From NCBI RefSeq assembly GCF_001625305.1, contig NW_017803113.1:1-64000 (forward strand): DNA of 64,000 bases. Direction: 5' to 3'. Position numbers and translations under genes: made by a program. Below the pieces are notes generated by a model. The model ran no database searches, was not told the DNA's origin, and saw only the letters and a program-made list of their open reading frames with translations. How positions within the stretch are numbered: position 1 is the stretch's first letter; the number at the start of each line of letters is the position of its first letter. Below, piece after piece: positions 47,880-57,258 of the stretch. This DNA comes from Branchiostoma belcheri (taxonomy: Eukaryota > Chordata > Leptocardii > Amphioxiformes > Branchiostomatidae).

Positions 47880-47975
47880 GTAACAAGATGAATGAACGAA
47901 TGAATGAATGAATGAATGGATGGATGGATGAATGAATGAATCAATGAATGAATGAATCAATGAATGAATGAAGCA
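47880..47975. repeat. (GAAT/GGAT)n microsatellite
   Basis: About 95 bp of AATG/GGAT/AATC tetranucleotides. Confidence 0.9.
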
Positions 47976-48665
47976 ATGGTTTATTTGATCAACATGATCC
48001 TTAAAAAGTACATCGCAGCCAGGTCTATGCAAGCAAGATGCATGCAAGTCAGACTTCCATGGTACTCAGTTTGACCGACATACAAGTACGTACCCAGTGT
48101 AAGTACTTAGTACATGTAGCGCACAGCTGTGTTTCCAAGAAATAGAAAAGTTTGACGTCTTCGATCCATCAGAGGCTCAAGACTTAACCTGGCCTAAATA
48201 CCACTTGAGGATCATGGCGGTTTTCCAGACTTGAAATGGTTCAATGGGTGACGTATGTTACATACCTTGTTAGATATCTTCCACATTGGGCTCTTAACCC
48301 TTGTCCTGCTGGCAATTTTTACACAATATTTTCAAATAATTTCATGTCTTAATCAGGTTACAGACCCTTGACTTTTTTTGCCCTGCGGCGGCGTAGTTAC
48401 TTTCGCATTTGTTGCGTTTCACTGCGGAGTGATGCGTTGCACGAGAAACACCCCCAAATCGCACATATACAGGGCACTATATAGATGGTACTGTATGTAC
48501 AACCCATATATATATATGGGCCCCGCAGGACAAGGGTTTAAGATTCAGTTTGGCTGGTATTGTGTGATCATCAGCACAAATTTAGCATGTTGGTAGAATG
48601 TACATGTACTGAGCCTGTGCAAATCATATAAATGTGTATCGTGCATAGCACTTCAGCAGAACGTC

Positions 48666-49072
48666 CAGGGTTGGACAAGTTTTCAAAAATCCACTTGCCC
48701 TACCGGGCCAGTACATGGTCATTTCCACTTGCCCGAACCAACTTTTCACTTGCCCGAAATATGACGTTTTTCTATGCATTTTACTTGCAGAAAGAGAATT
48801 ATTTTATTTTTCAATAAAAAAAGGAAAGTTTCTAATGTTGCTTGCTATATTTACCAAAATAAGGGTACTTAGAGAGACTTTTCGGACAAAAGGGCTTATT
48901 TTTTACTTTTATCAATACAATATCTTTATTTCGAAATGATGTGTAATTTTGCTCCAAACAATGTATAAAAAATTAACTCGCCCAATCGGGCAAGTACAGG
49001 GCGATATTTACTTGCCCGAACGGTACTTTTACTTGCCCTGGGCAAGTGGGCAATGGGACTTGTCCAACCCTG
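48666..49072. mobile_element. CAGGGTTGGACAAGT-ended element with ACTTGCCC word clusters
   Basis: Perfect 15-bp terminal inverted repeats, CAGGGTTGGACAAGT and ACTTGTCCAACCCTG. Five or six ACTTGCCC/GGGCAAGT words cluster at both ends of an AT-rich core. A fragment of the right end is at 14037-14098. hAT-like by its CAGGG termini; no target duplication is clear. Confidence 0.7.
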
Positions 49073-49142
49073 TCGTCTCATTTAAGATGGTATTAGCGTA
49101 TTTAAGGATGACATCCTGTCTATTGTTTTCAAATGTATCGTC

Positions 49143-49392
49143 TGCTCACTCACTCACTCACTCACTCACTCACTCACTCACTCACTCACTCACTCACTCA
49201 CTCACTCACTCATTCTCACTCACTCACTCACTCACTCACTCACTCACTCACTCATGCACTCACATACTCACTCTCTCACACACACGCACACACACTCACT
49301 CACTCACTCACTCACTCACTCATGCACTCACATACTCACTCACTCTCTCACACACACGCACACACACTCACTCACTCACTCACTCACTCACT
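49143..49392. repeat. (ACTC)n microsatellite, about 250 bp
   Basis: Long ACTC array with two internal CACACGCACACACA interruptions in an otherwise duplicated block. It generates the SLTH-repeat ORFs. Confidence 0.95.
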
Positions 49393-49854
49393 ATCTGCGA
49401 CAGACAAAATTCTGATGCAATGTTGACTGCTCCCAAACCTCATCCTATCTTGGTCAGCTGGTGTTCAGGGGAAGATTCTGAATCTGTGAGATGGGCTTCA
49501 GGTGTATCTTTTTCTGAACTTGGCTCAGAACCTGTTATTTAAGCTTCTTTGGCCAATTCTCCTTCTTCACTGTATTCTTGCTGATGCTGTAGGTCTTCTA
49601 CCTCCAAAGAAGTTCATTTAAGGTAAACAAGAAGTCGCCTTGTGGAATATCCATTCAAGAGCCCGTGGGAAATCAGGGACAGACTGGCGAGGGAATACAC
49701 ATGTACCTGGGTTAACCCAATTAGCTGTGAGTGAGTAAGAAGTCAGATCATTACAGGGAAATTAATAGGTGCATGTACAGAGGCTTGTAGTGATGACTGT
49801 GATAGCATCTGTGATGCTAGGTGACTGCATTCTTTTGAAAACAGTTACTGTTAC

Positions 49855-50036
49855 AGTAGTTACTAGAGGATTCTTTCAACAGTGACAAGTTGGAAGGGTA
49901 AGGATACTGACCTCCAAATTTTCGATGACTATCAGTCCATCTTGTTCACGGAGTGGCCTAGTTTCGCGAGAGTGCAAGGCCCGAGATCCTTACCCTTCAA
50001 ACTTGTCACTGTTGAAAGAATCCTGTAGTAACTGTA
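49855..50036. repeat. Foldback with about 45-bp arms
   Basis: GATTCTTTCAACAGTGACAA near 49870 and its inverse TTGTCACTGTTGAAAGAATC near 50003, extending through GGGTAAGGAT / ATCCTTACCC. Confidence 0.75.
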
Positions 50037-50183
50037 TCTATACGTGACAAATGAATCTCTTCAACAAGTTACTGTAGTGTTGTGTATCAAGATGTCAGAC
50101 GTTGAACTTGTGATATGGAAAATAAAAAGTGCTGTACTATCTAATTAAGTGTCATTGCATAGTGTTATCAGATTGAGGGTTTC

Positions 50184-50460
50184 AGGGCTCGAAATACCAC
50201 CTGCATATGCAGGTTAGTGCAGGTAAAAATTGTAACTCTGCAGGTATTCTGGTGTCTACCTGTACCTTACCTACACAGGAGTACTGGGTTTATGTAACAT
50301 ATTAGGTGTGTGTGTATTTTATTTGCTGTATTGACTGTTACCGCCTATGTTGTATAAAAGAAATAATGGCAATGGTTTCTGAAAAGTTTTTAGTATGATC
50401 CATACTTCCTTAAATTCTAAATGGTGCACTAGGCAGGTAAAATTTCTCTGGTGCAGGTAA
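50184..50460. mobile_element. CAGGGCTCGAAAT-started element with CTGCAGGTA words
   Basis: It begins CAGGGCTCGAAATACCACC followed by GCAGGT words at both ends of an AT-rich middle (last one near 50453). The right terminus is not clear. A related fragment is near 15888-15965. Confidence 0.45.
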
Positions 50461-51488
50461 TTCTCAATGTTACGTACACCAGTGCAGATATGCAGAAAGA
50501 AATGATTTTGAGAGCTACGTCTTTTTATCGAGGACTCTTGGACAGATGTCAGCTGTCCTTGTCACCTGCGGTAATGACTTATGATAAATTGCCCACTGTT
50601 GCCATGGGCAGTATTTTGTCATTATGTGATTACATGTATTCACTGTCGCTTGTGTATACAAACAGACTTTTAAATGTTGAGGTTAGACTTCTTTGACCTT
50701 CCAAATGTCAGAGGCTGAATTGGCCCCAGGCCTGTCACTCAAAATACATTCCAAGGGACGGTGGCTAGAACTATTGAAGAAAGCTGCTACTGGAGTACTG
50801 TCAGGGAATATAACTTTCCTACATGTATATTGTCTTTCTCTTTATGAAAAAGGTGTTTTTAAAAGAAAAATATACTGTGAAAGACAAGAAGGAACATTTG
50901 ATTGCCATTCAGTTTTAAAATTTGTATTCTCAGCGCTATAATAGCCAGTTACTACATGTGACTTCTGCATCTACATGTACTAGTCTTACTAGTAATGTAG
51001 GCAAAGTTTTCAGTGGCTCATCTCTTGTGTGTAGAGGTGTCCTACATGTAGTACCTGCACTTACATTGTGTAGCACCTAGATGGCACTGTTGTGAAGTAT
51101 AAGGTTTTGCTGTAAAGGAAATGCATTCAATAATTGTGTACATCACTGCCAATCAATCCACTGTCTTATACATGTATGCTGTATCTTAGTTTCATTATTT
51201 CCAGGTACAGATTGAATTTGAAAAGAATTTTTTGGAGTTAATTGAAGTTCAACCTCTCCTTTAGCTGTCTACCTACATGTAAGTGACAGCTACATGTTTG
51301 TAGTCTTCCAGGAGAGGACATAAAAGACACGGGATTACTACATAACGTTACAGCTAACATAAAATTACATTTACATACATTACAGTATCAAAAAATAACA
51401 AGATGAATGTGTATCATCACATGTGCCTCCCCTTTTCGAGTCTCCATTGTGGAAAGACTGACATATACTGTACTCTGTATCCCTGCAG

Positions 51489-51605
51489 CTGCTCCCAGGA
51501 TCACAGTCCGGCCCCAGGATGCTGATGTGGTGGAGGGGACATCGGTGGAGTTTGACTGCAGAGCCGAGGGGCACCCCACTCCCGTCATCGTGTGGACAGT
51601 CAACG
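51489..51605 (+). CDS. PXDN: Peroxidasin exon: Ig3, first half
   Basis: The acceptor is TATCCCTGCAG and the donor is CAACG|GTGAGT; phase 1 in and out. It encodes APRITVRPQDADVVEGTSVE, then FDCRAEGHPTPVIVWTVN with the Ig cysteine and tryptophan. The preceding intron from the Ig2 exon is about 41 kb. This phase-1 acceptor is also compatible with the possible donor at 41410 of the nested secreted reading frame. Confidence 0.93.
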
Positions 51606-52020
51606 GTGAGTCTTGGCTTAACGTGGTAGGATTCATTCTGACAAAATCATTTAGAAAGGCATACCTTCTACATTGTAGTTATTGTACTCGGATGGTCAAA
51701 GCAATTTCTAACACTTCCAAGTTTAAGTTTGAATTCCACGTTTCCCATGTTGCACAGTCCCAATACATTTTGTACCAGTACCATTAAATAGAACTCTCCT
51801 GTAGGAATTCAAATGTTAATTTCTGTAGGAAGCACTTTCATGCAGGAATGACCGTATCCGGTGTATCCAATTGCAGTTTATTGGCCTACCATGTTGATAT
51901 CTGTCTACAATTAAGTGGAGCAAATTTGTTTTTTGTTTCAAACTTTCAGCTGAGCATCATCAGTATTTTTTTCGTATTTTGTAATAATGGCCATATTTCT
52001 GTAATGTTTCTGTCGCCTAG

Positions 52021-52179
52021 GTAACCAGCTACCAGACGACCGGCGTTTCACCGTGCTGTCCTCCGGAATCCTGCGCATCTCCCGTGTGACCTCGTATGAC
52101 CGGGGGACGTACGAGTGTCAGGCCGTCAACGTGGCGAGCGTGGACAGGGCACGGGCCGACCTCACCGTCAAGGCCAGAG
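52021..52179 (+). CDS. PXDN: Peroxidasin exon: Ig3, second half
   Basis: The acceptor is CTGTCGCCTAG and the donor is CCAGAG|GTTTGT; phase 1 in and out. It encodes DDRRFTVLSSGILRISRV, then YDRGTYECQAVNVASVDRA, which completes the Ig3 fold with the D-R-G-T-Y-x-C motif. Confidence 0.93.
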
Positions 52180-52657
52180 GTTTGTTTATTATTATTGTTT
52201 ATATGCACATAAAAAACAAATCACTTGTTGGAAATGGTTAAGTAAATGTGCAGGGGAAACAGAAACCTTTGAGGTTTATTAAGAGATTCACCTTAATTTG
52301 CAGTCATAATTACTTTTTTTTTTCATCACAAATACTGATCATTATAGCAAACATACATCTGTATAAGTTGGTGAGGTGGATCATTGTAATATTTTTGATT
52401 GAAAGTTTAATCGGTCAAGGCCAGAGGTCAGTTGGATCGTTAACCCTTGGATTTTGCCAGTTAAACTTGACCAGTGCAATGGCCAAGATTTAATGTAGAT
52501 CTGGAGTTCGTGCCTTACATTCAGTAGTTCAATCCCTGCCGAGTCATACTAAAGACTTTTGGGTACATACTGCTTTCTCTTCTTGGCACTCTGATTTGAG
52601 AGAGAGTACAGGAGTTAAACACAGTCAACTACTACCAGCCCCCTAGCCCCCTGCTGT

Positions 52658-52857
52658 TAGCTTCTGTAGCAGGCTTATAGAACTGGGGGTTTGGTGGTCT
52701 TCTGCTGTTCTCTGATTAGCCCAGTTAAAAAAAAAACGGGGGTAATTCAACCAGGCCGGCTATGTTGTCTATATGCAATCAGAAAATAGCACATCAAAGC
52801 TTCCAAAGACCATGAAGACCCCCAAAACCCCCAGTTTTTGGCATACTATGGAGGCTA
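52658..52857 (-). mobile_element. TAGCCTCC-family element with 17-bp flanking duplication
   Basis: It begins TAGCTTCTGTAGCAGGC and ends GCATACTATGGAGGCTA. CCCTAGCCCCCTGCTGT is present immediately on both sides. Confidence 0.8.
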
Positions 52858-53032
52858 CCCTAGCCCCCTGCTGTAGTGATTGCACAAGGGCTACTGAACC
52901 AGAGACATCTGTTATGAGAAGGACGTAAACTACATGTAGCTAAGGAAACTTGATTCAAGGTTGCCTATTAACTATGTATTAATAGATCTGATGTCTTTGT
53001 TTCCTGGCAGGTTTTTAGTAACCCCAAATTTT

Positions 53033-53035
<3 letters not shown>

Positions 53036-53078
<43 letters not shown>

Positions 53079-53095
53079 AATTGATTGGTTTGCAG
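53036..53095. repeat. (GATT)n microsatellite before the Ig4 exon copies
   Basis: A GATT tract is repeated in shorter form at 53174-53212. Both run into GGTTTGCAG acceptors, so tract plus exon start were duplicated together. Confidence 0.9.
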
Positions 53096-53174
53096 TGACC
53101 CCAACGTTCACGGATACACCAACAGACCTGACAGTGCAGCCGGGAGGGGAGATCACCCTGTCATGTAGTGTCGT
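53096..53174 (+). repeat. Truncated copy of the Ig4 first-half exon (upstream)
   Basis: It follows a TGGTTTGCAG acceptor and matches 53220-53298 (ACCCCAACGTTCACGGA, GTGCAGCCGGGAGGGGAGAT). It breaks into the second GATT tract after the Ig cysteine. There is no donor. Confidence 0.9.
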
Positions 53175-53219
53175 GATTGATTGATTAATTTATTGATTGA
53201 TTGATTGATTGGTTTGCAG

Positions 53220-53351
53220 TGACCCCAACGTTCACGGAGACACCGACAGACCTGACAGTGCAGCCGGGAGGGGAGATCAGCCTGCCGTGTAGCGCCGTAG
53301 GGGAGCCTCAGCCAGCGATTACATGGAGCAAAGATGGCATACAGATCTCAG
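53220..53351 (+). CDS. PXDN: Peroxidasin exon: Ig4, first half
   Basis: The acceptor is TGGTTTGCAG, following a GATT-rich tract, and the donor is TCTCAG|GTAAGT; phase 1 in and out. It encodes VTPTFTETPTDLTVQPGGE, then PCSAVGEPQPAITWSKDG, matching vertebrate Ig4. A copy upstream (53096) and one downstream (53404) compete as possible exons. This one is chosen because it alone carries the complete half-domain with both splice sites. Confidence 0.92.
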
Positions 53352-53403
53352 GTAAGTGGTACCCTGGTGTTGTGTAGCATACGTGTAATGGCTAGAGTAC
53401 CAC

Positions 53404-53511
53404 CCAGACCTGACGGTGCAGGCAGGAGGGGAGATCACCCTGGTGTGTAGCGCCGTGGGAGAGCCTCAGCTGGCTATTACATGGAGCAAAGATGGCATAC
53501 AGATCTCAGGT
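53404..53511 (+). repeat. Copy of the Ig4 first-half exon (downstream), potentially spliceable
   Basis: It matches 53243-53351, translates without a stop (LTVQAGGEITLVCSAVGE, then AITWSKDGIQIS) and keeps the TCTCAG|GTAAGT donor. CACCCAG at 53401-53407 could act as a phase-1 acceptor. A third remnant (CCTCAGCCGGCAATTACAT) is near 53604. Confidence 0.85.
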
Positions 53512-53933
53512 AAGTCTCACTAGTACTCATCTTCCATTTGTGCAACCATTATAGACATTACATACATGTACATGTACTTACACACCTTGTAAGTTGGAAA
53601 ACCTCAGCCGGCAATTACATCAGTTTCCTTTTGTGCCAGCATTATACAAAAAAGTAGACGCAGAGCTGGAAATACTGACTGAATGTGTACTTTTTCTGCA
53701 TCTATAGTACATACAAGTCATAATGTCAAGCTGTAAAAAAAAATGATTCATACAGTACTTGTACTTGTAACTTGACATCCTAAATAGTGGATTATCAACT
53801 AGAGAAAATTGTGATGTGAATTACCGGTATTCTTACATGTAAATTGTCTTGTTTGACTTTGTATAATAATTATATTATTGATCTCTGACTTGTATGAATC
53901 GCCATTCATTGATAATCGAACTGTTCCTTACAG

Positions 53934-54071
53934 AAAGCAGCAAGTACGGCCTGAGTGCCATCGGCCATCTGATCATCCGAGGAGTGGACCAGTCCGACAC
54001 GGGGCGGTACGAGTGTTCCGCCAGAAACACCATAGGCTTTGCCTCCACAAGCATGCAGTTCACTGTGCTGG
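53934..54071 (+). CDS. PXDN: Peroxidasin exon: Ig4, second half
   Basis: The acceptor is TTCCTTACAG and the donor is GCTGG|GTACGT; phase 1 in and out. It encodes ESSKYGLSAIGHLIIRGV, then DTGRYECSARNTIGFAS, which is the second half of Ig4. The sequence ARNTIG is shared with vertebrate peroxidasin. Confidence 0.93.
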
Positions 54072-54128
54072 GTACGTGGTTAGGTTTGATACAGTTACTG
54101 TATCACTCACATTCACTCACTGTCCGGT

Positions 54129-54440
54129 TTATCGTCTGTTGTTCCCCGTCTTCCGAGGGTTAGACGTGCTTGCACAATACATCTGGGGCTTGATGGCAGC
54201 ACGCCACTTGTCTCTGTCCTGTGGGTTGATTTTTTTTAAGTTCAGGTGGTGGATGTCCTCCTGTATGTTGTCGTACCATTTCCTTCTAGGGCGGCCATGG
54301 GTGTTTGGACCCTCCACATCCAGTGTGAGGATCCTCTTTGGCCATTTGTCCCTGTCCATTCTCTGGAGGTGGCCATACCATCTAAGTCTGTTGTACCTCA
54401 GCGTGCAAAATACCTGGTTGCCCAGTGGCCCTGGGTAACC
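54129..54440 (-). pseudogene. Non-LTR retrotransposon C-terminal fragment
   Basis: The minus-strand translation reads RYNRLRWYGHLQRMDRDKWP, GRPRRKWYDNIQEDI and DRDKWRAAI. RLRW-x-GH, GRP-x-x-W and DR-x-x-WR are the standard C-terminal signature of RTE/R-type retrotransposon proteins. No RT core is attached. Confidence 0.9.
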
Positions 54441-54710
54441 AAATTTTACTTGGGGCAACCTATTTTTGAACCTAGGTAGCCCAATGTGCTACCCCCAAAA
54501 TCATGCCCACTTGGCTTGCACCACTGTATCCGGCAGATGCTTTTTAACTTTAGGTATTAATGGCTATTTCTTAGTATCAGTTAACCAAAAGCTGTTAAAA
54601 TATTGTCAAAGGCTTATGTATGTAACATTACTTAATTTGAGGAAAGTAGTAACTTATAGGTGGGACAACCTAAAATTCTGATGGGCAACCTAATTTTTGC
54701 CTGGTTCAAA
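54428..54710. mobile_element. Element with GGGCAACCTA word clusters
   Basis: GGGTAACC, GGGGCAACCTA, GGTAGCCC at the left and GGGACAACCTA, GGGCAACCTA at the right enclose an AT-rich core. This resembles the GTGCACC and ACTTGCCC elements in organisation. Confidence 0.45.
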
Positions 54711-54785
54711 AAAAGTATTTTGTTCACTGATTGACAACAGTATATCATGCCACGTTGTAGTCATCACACCTTTGTCTGTTTTCAG

Positions 54786-54934
54786 TTCCAGAAACCAACA
54801 ACTTCATCGGAGATCCATTTGTGGGGCCGTCCATACAGCAGGCCATCAACAGTGTGGATCGCGAAATCAACAGGACCAGAAACGACCTCTTCTCCAGGCC
54901 CACACGGCCTCGCACTCCCTCTGAACTGCTGCAG
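54786..54934 (+). CDS. PXDN: Peroxidasin exon: linker between Ig4 and peroxidase domain
   Basis: The acceptor is CTGTTTTCAG and the donor is CTGCAG|GTACAG; phase 1 in, phase 0 out. It encodes [20 protein letters not shown], then [18 protein letters not shown], matching the helical linker that precedes the peroxidase domain. Four decaying copies of its 3' half follow within 560 bp. Confidence 0.92.
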
Positions 54935-55030
54935 GTACAGTAACTGTTGTTGGAAGGTTGTGTGTGTGTGTGTGTGTGTATCTTTGCTGGTGTTTGTGTG
55001 TGTGTGTACATGTATAACGTTTGCTTGTGT

Positions 55031-55491
55031 GTGGACCGTGCTATCAACACGACCCAAAAGGACCTCTTCTCCAGGCCCACACGACCTCGCACGCCTTCTG
55101 AACTGCTGCAGGTAGGAATGCTTTGCTTGTGTGTTTGTTTGTTTGTTTGACCATGCCATCAACACAACCCGAAATGAATTTTCTCAGCCCACCCAAACAC
55201 GGGGACTTTGTTGTCGCCTCTGTGTTGAAAGGTATTGTTTTAATGATTGTGTGTTTGTGCTTGTGTGTATCTGTCTGTGTGTGTTTGTATGTACATGTAT
55301 GTTTGCTTGTGTGTGGACCGTGCCATCAACATGAACCAAAACGCCCTATTCTATGAATGATTTTTGTGTGTACAGTAAGTGTGTGTGTTTGTGTACATGT
55401 GTATGTGTGTGGACTGTGTCTTCAACACGACCCCAAATGACCTGTTCTCCTGGCCTACATGTCCTTGAATGCCTTCTCAACTGCTGCAGGT
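55031..55491 (+). repeat. Four decaying copies of the linker exon 3' half, separated by GT tracts
   Basis: Copies at about 55031-55112, 55143-55200, 55313-55360 and 55406-55491 match 54855-54934. The first is open in the exon's frame ([27 protein letters not shown]) and keeps CTGCAG|GTAGGA. The others carry losses. Confidence 0.88.
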
Positions 55492-55549
55492 AGGAAGGGT
55501 TTCAAAACCCTGGTATTATTTCTGCCATATCCAGAGAGGTATTGTTTGG

Positions 55550-55572
55550 GGTGTGTTTGTGTGTGTGTGTGT

Positions 55573-55606
<34 letters not shown>

Positions 55607-55745
55607 CTGTGTGTGTGTGTGTGTGAGTGAGTGAGTGTGTGTGTGCGTGTGTGTGTGTGGTGTGTGAGTGTGTGTGTGTGTGAGTGAGTGAGTGAGTGTG
55701 TGTGTGTGTATGTGAGTATGTGTGTATGTGCGTGTGTGTATGTAT
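55550..55745. repeat. (GT)n / GTGA microsatellite
   Basis: About 195 bp of GT with GA and TA interruptions. Further GT tracts are at 54957-55000 and 55894-55960. Confidence 0.95.
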
Positions 55746-55840
55746 TTGCTTGTGTTCGTTCAATGTACTACTAAGTACATTGTATTTGAATGAGACATCA
55801 CATCAGAGGGTATAACAATCTGCTCTTCCCCTGTCCAGTT

Positions 55841-55887
55841 GATGCGGTTCCCCTCCCCGGAGGCCCTGAGCCTGGCCTGTGTGTCTC
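55841..55887 (+). repeat. Copy of the start of the 56049 exon
   Basis: CTGTCCAG|TTGATGCGGTTCCC and GAGGCCCTGAGCCTGGC match the start of the exon at 56049, including the acceptor, then break into a GT tract. The sequence upstream (AATGAGACATCACATCA) is also shared. Confidence 0.9.
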
Positions 55888-56048
55888 TGTGCCTGTGCCT
55901 GTGTGTGTGTGCGTGTGTTTGTGTGCGTGTGTGTGTGCGTGCGTGCGTGTGTGTGTATGTGCTTTGTTCGTACAATGTACAAGTGTTTGAATGAGACATC
56001 ACATCACATGAGTAGAGGGTATAACATTCTGCTTTTTCCATGTTCCAG

Positions 56049-56172
56049 TTGATGCGGTTCCCGTCCCCTGAAGCCCTGAGCCTGGCACGTGCGGCGGAGG
56101 TTTTTGAGCGAACGCTGCAGCTGGTGCGACAGGAGGTGGAGCACGGGATGAAACTCAACCTGGAGGATTCGG
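56049..56172 (+). CDS. PXDN: Peroxidasin exon: pre-peroxidase helical segment
   Basis: The acceptor is CATGTTCCAG and the donor is TTCGG|GTACAT; phase 0 in, phase 1 out. It encodes LMRFPSPEALSLARAAEVFE, then RTLQLVRQEVEHGM. This matches the R-Y-P-x-D...A-R-A-x-E-I-F-E-R-T-L-Q-L segment of the family. A 5' copy lies at 55841. Confidence 0.91.
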
Positions 56173-56207
56173 GTACATTCATTTGCTATATGGAATTAGA
56201 AAATTAA

Positions 56208-56537
56208 GGCCACACCAATTTAATTTGTTGTTTCTCTGATTTTTCTAGAAAAAATATGGAGCGACAGGGCGAAAAAAAAAACAGGCTAAGGTACCCCATG
56301 ATAGCCGGCAATGTTACAATTAAACAATAGATTTTTGAACTTCTAATGAAACAAAATTGCACTGTTACATTGAAAAACTTAACAACTAGGAAGGAAAGGA
56401 CTTTCTTCAACCGTTGGGGCCAAAATATGTCTTTCATTGAGCATTTTGCAGTTGATTTAGAACCCAAAAGAAAAATTTTTTGTTGCAAAAAATGGACAGG
56501 GCGAATCCGAGAAACAAAAAATTAAATTGGTGTGGCC
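56208..56537. mobile_element. PIF-like MITE with TAA duplication
   Basis: Ends GGCCACACCAATTTAATTTG and AAATTAAATTGGTGTGGCC; TAA on both sides. It lies 36 bp after the donor of the 56049 exon and 93 bp before the next exon. Confidence 0.85.
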
Positions 56538-56630
56538 TAATGAATGTTCTGCTAGTGATAACCATTAACAGTTACTCAAGCAACTGGATATGATTTTGGA
56601 AACGGTCAAAATTGTTGCCTTTTTTTGCAG

Positions 56631-56748
56631 AGTACTCCTACACAGAGCTGATCTCCCCCAGCCACCTTCGCCTGGTGGCAAACCTGTCAGGGTGTTCCAC
56701 CCACCAGCAGACGGTCAACTGTTCCGACAGGATATGCTTCCACCAGAG
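56631..56748 (+). CDS. PXDN: Peroxidasin exon: start of peroxidase domain
   Basis: The acceptor is TTTTTTGCAG and the donor is CCAGAG|GTAGAG; phase 1 in, phase 2 out. It encodes YTELISPSHLRLVANLSGC, then NCSDRICFHQR. The cysteine spacing matches the N-terminal light-chain-like part of the haem peroxidase domain. Confidence 0.91.
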
Positions 56749-57127
56749 GTAGAGAGTTAGAACTCTAAGATTCACGAAGAGCCCAATTATGTATGCAACA
56801 GCATCAGGTCCAAAGAACATGACATCAGTCTCTTGACACATTTTCGATGTGTGTAAGAATATGACTCTTGTTTTTCGTCTTGGCAGACGTCTGTTCAGAA
56901 TATGACTAGTACGTAAATATAAAATGAAATAAGTCTAATTACCACAAGGTAATTTAAAGTTGAGTATTATAGTTTTACAAATTTTAGCAAGTGTCCAAGA
57001 TAATTTTATCAGTATAACTGATTGCTTTTATGTTATGTCAAAACTCAATTCAGCTAAATCGACATAGCTGCTTTTTTATGACAACTGGAAACTGTTTTAA
57101 GTGTGAATAAACCATTCCCTCTCTCAG

Positions 57128-57256
57128 GTACCGATCCTTCGACGGGACGTGCAACAACTTCCAGCACCCCATGTGGGGGGCGGCCCTCACCCCCTTCAGG
57201 CGTCTGCTCAAACCCATCTACGAAAATGGCTTCAACACACCAGTAGGATGGAACAG
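57128..57256 (+). CDS. PXDN: Peroxidasin exon: peroxidase domain (CNN..HPMWGA segment)
   Basis: The acceptor is CCCTCTCTCAG and the donor is GAACAG|GTCTGT; phase 2 in and out. It encodes [20 protein letters not shown], then [15 protein letters not shown]. The TCNN..HP.WG signature is diagnostic of animal haem peroxidases. The donor is immediately followed by the 50-bp minisatellite, so the intron side of the splice site is repeat sequence. Confidence 0.92.
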
Positions 57257-57258
57257 GT

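Noticed and set aside
48949-49542. 197-codon SLTH-repeat ORF
   Set aside because: It is the translation of an ACTC microsatellite.
8707-54071. Two separate peroxidase-related genes, one ending after Ig2 and one starting at 38.9 kb
   Set aside because: Ig2 and Ig3/Ig4 align consecutively to the four vertebrate Ig domains and the phases match across the 41-kb intron, so one gene with a possible alternative start is simpler. It is not fully excluded.
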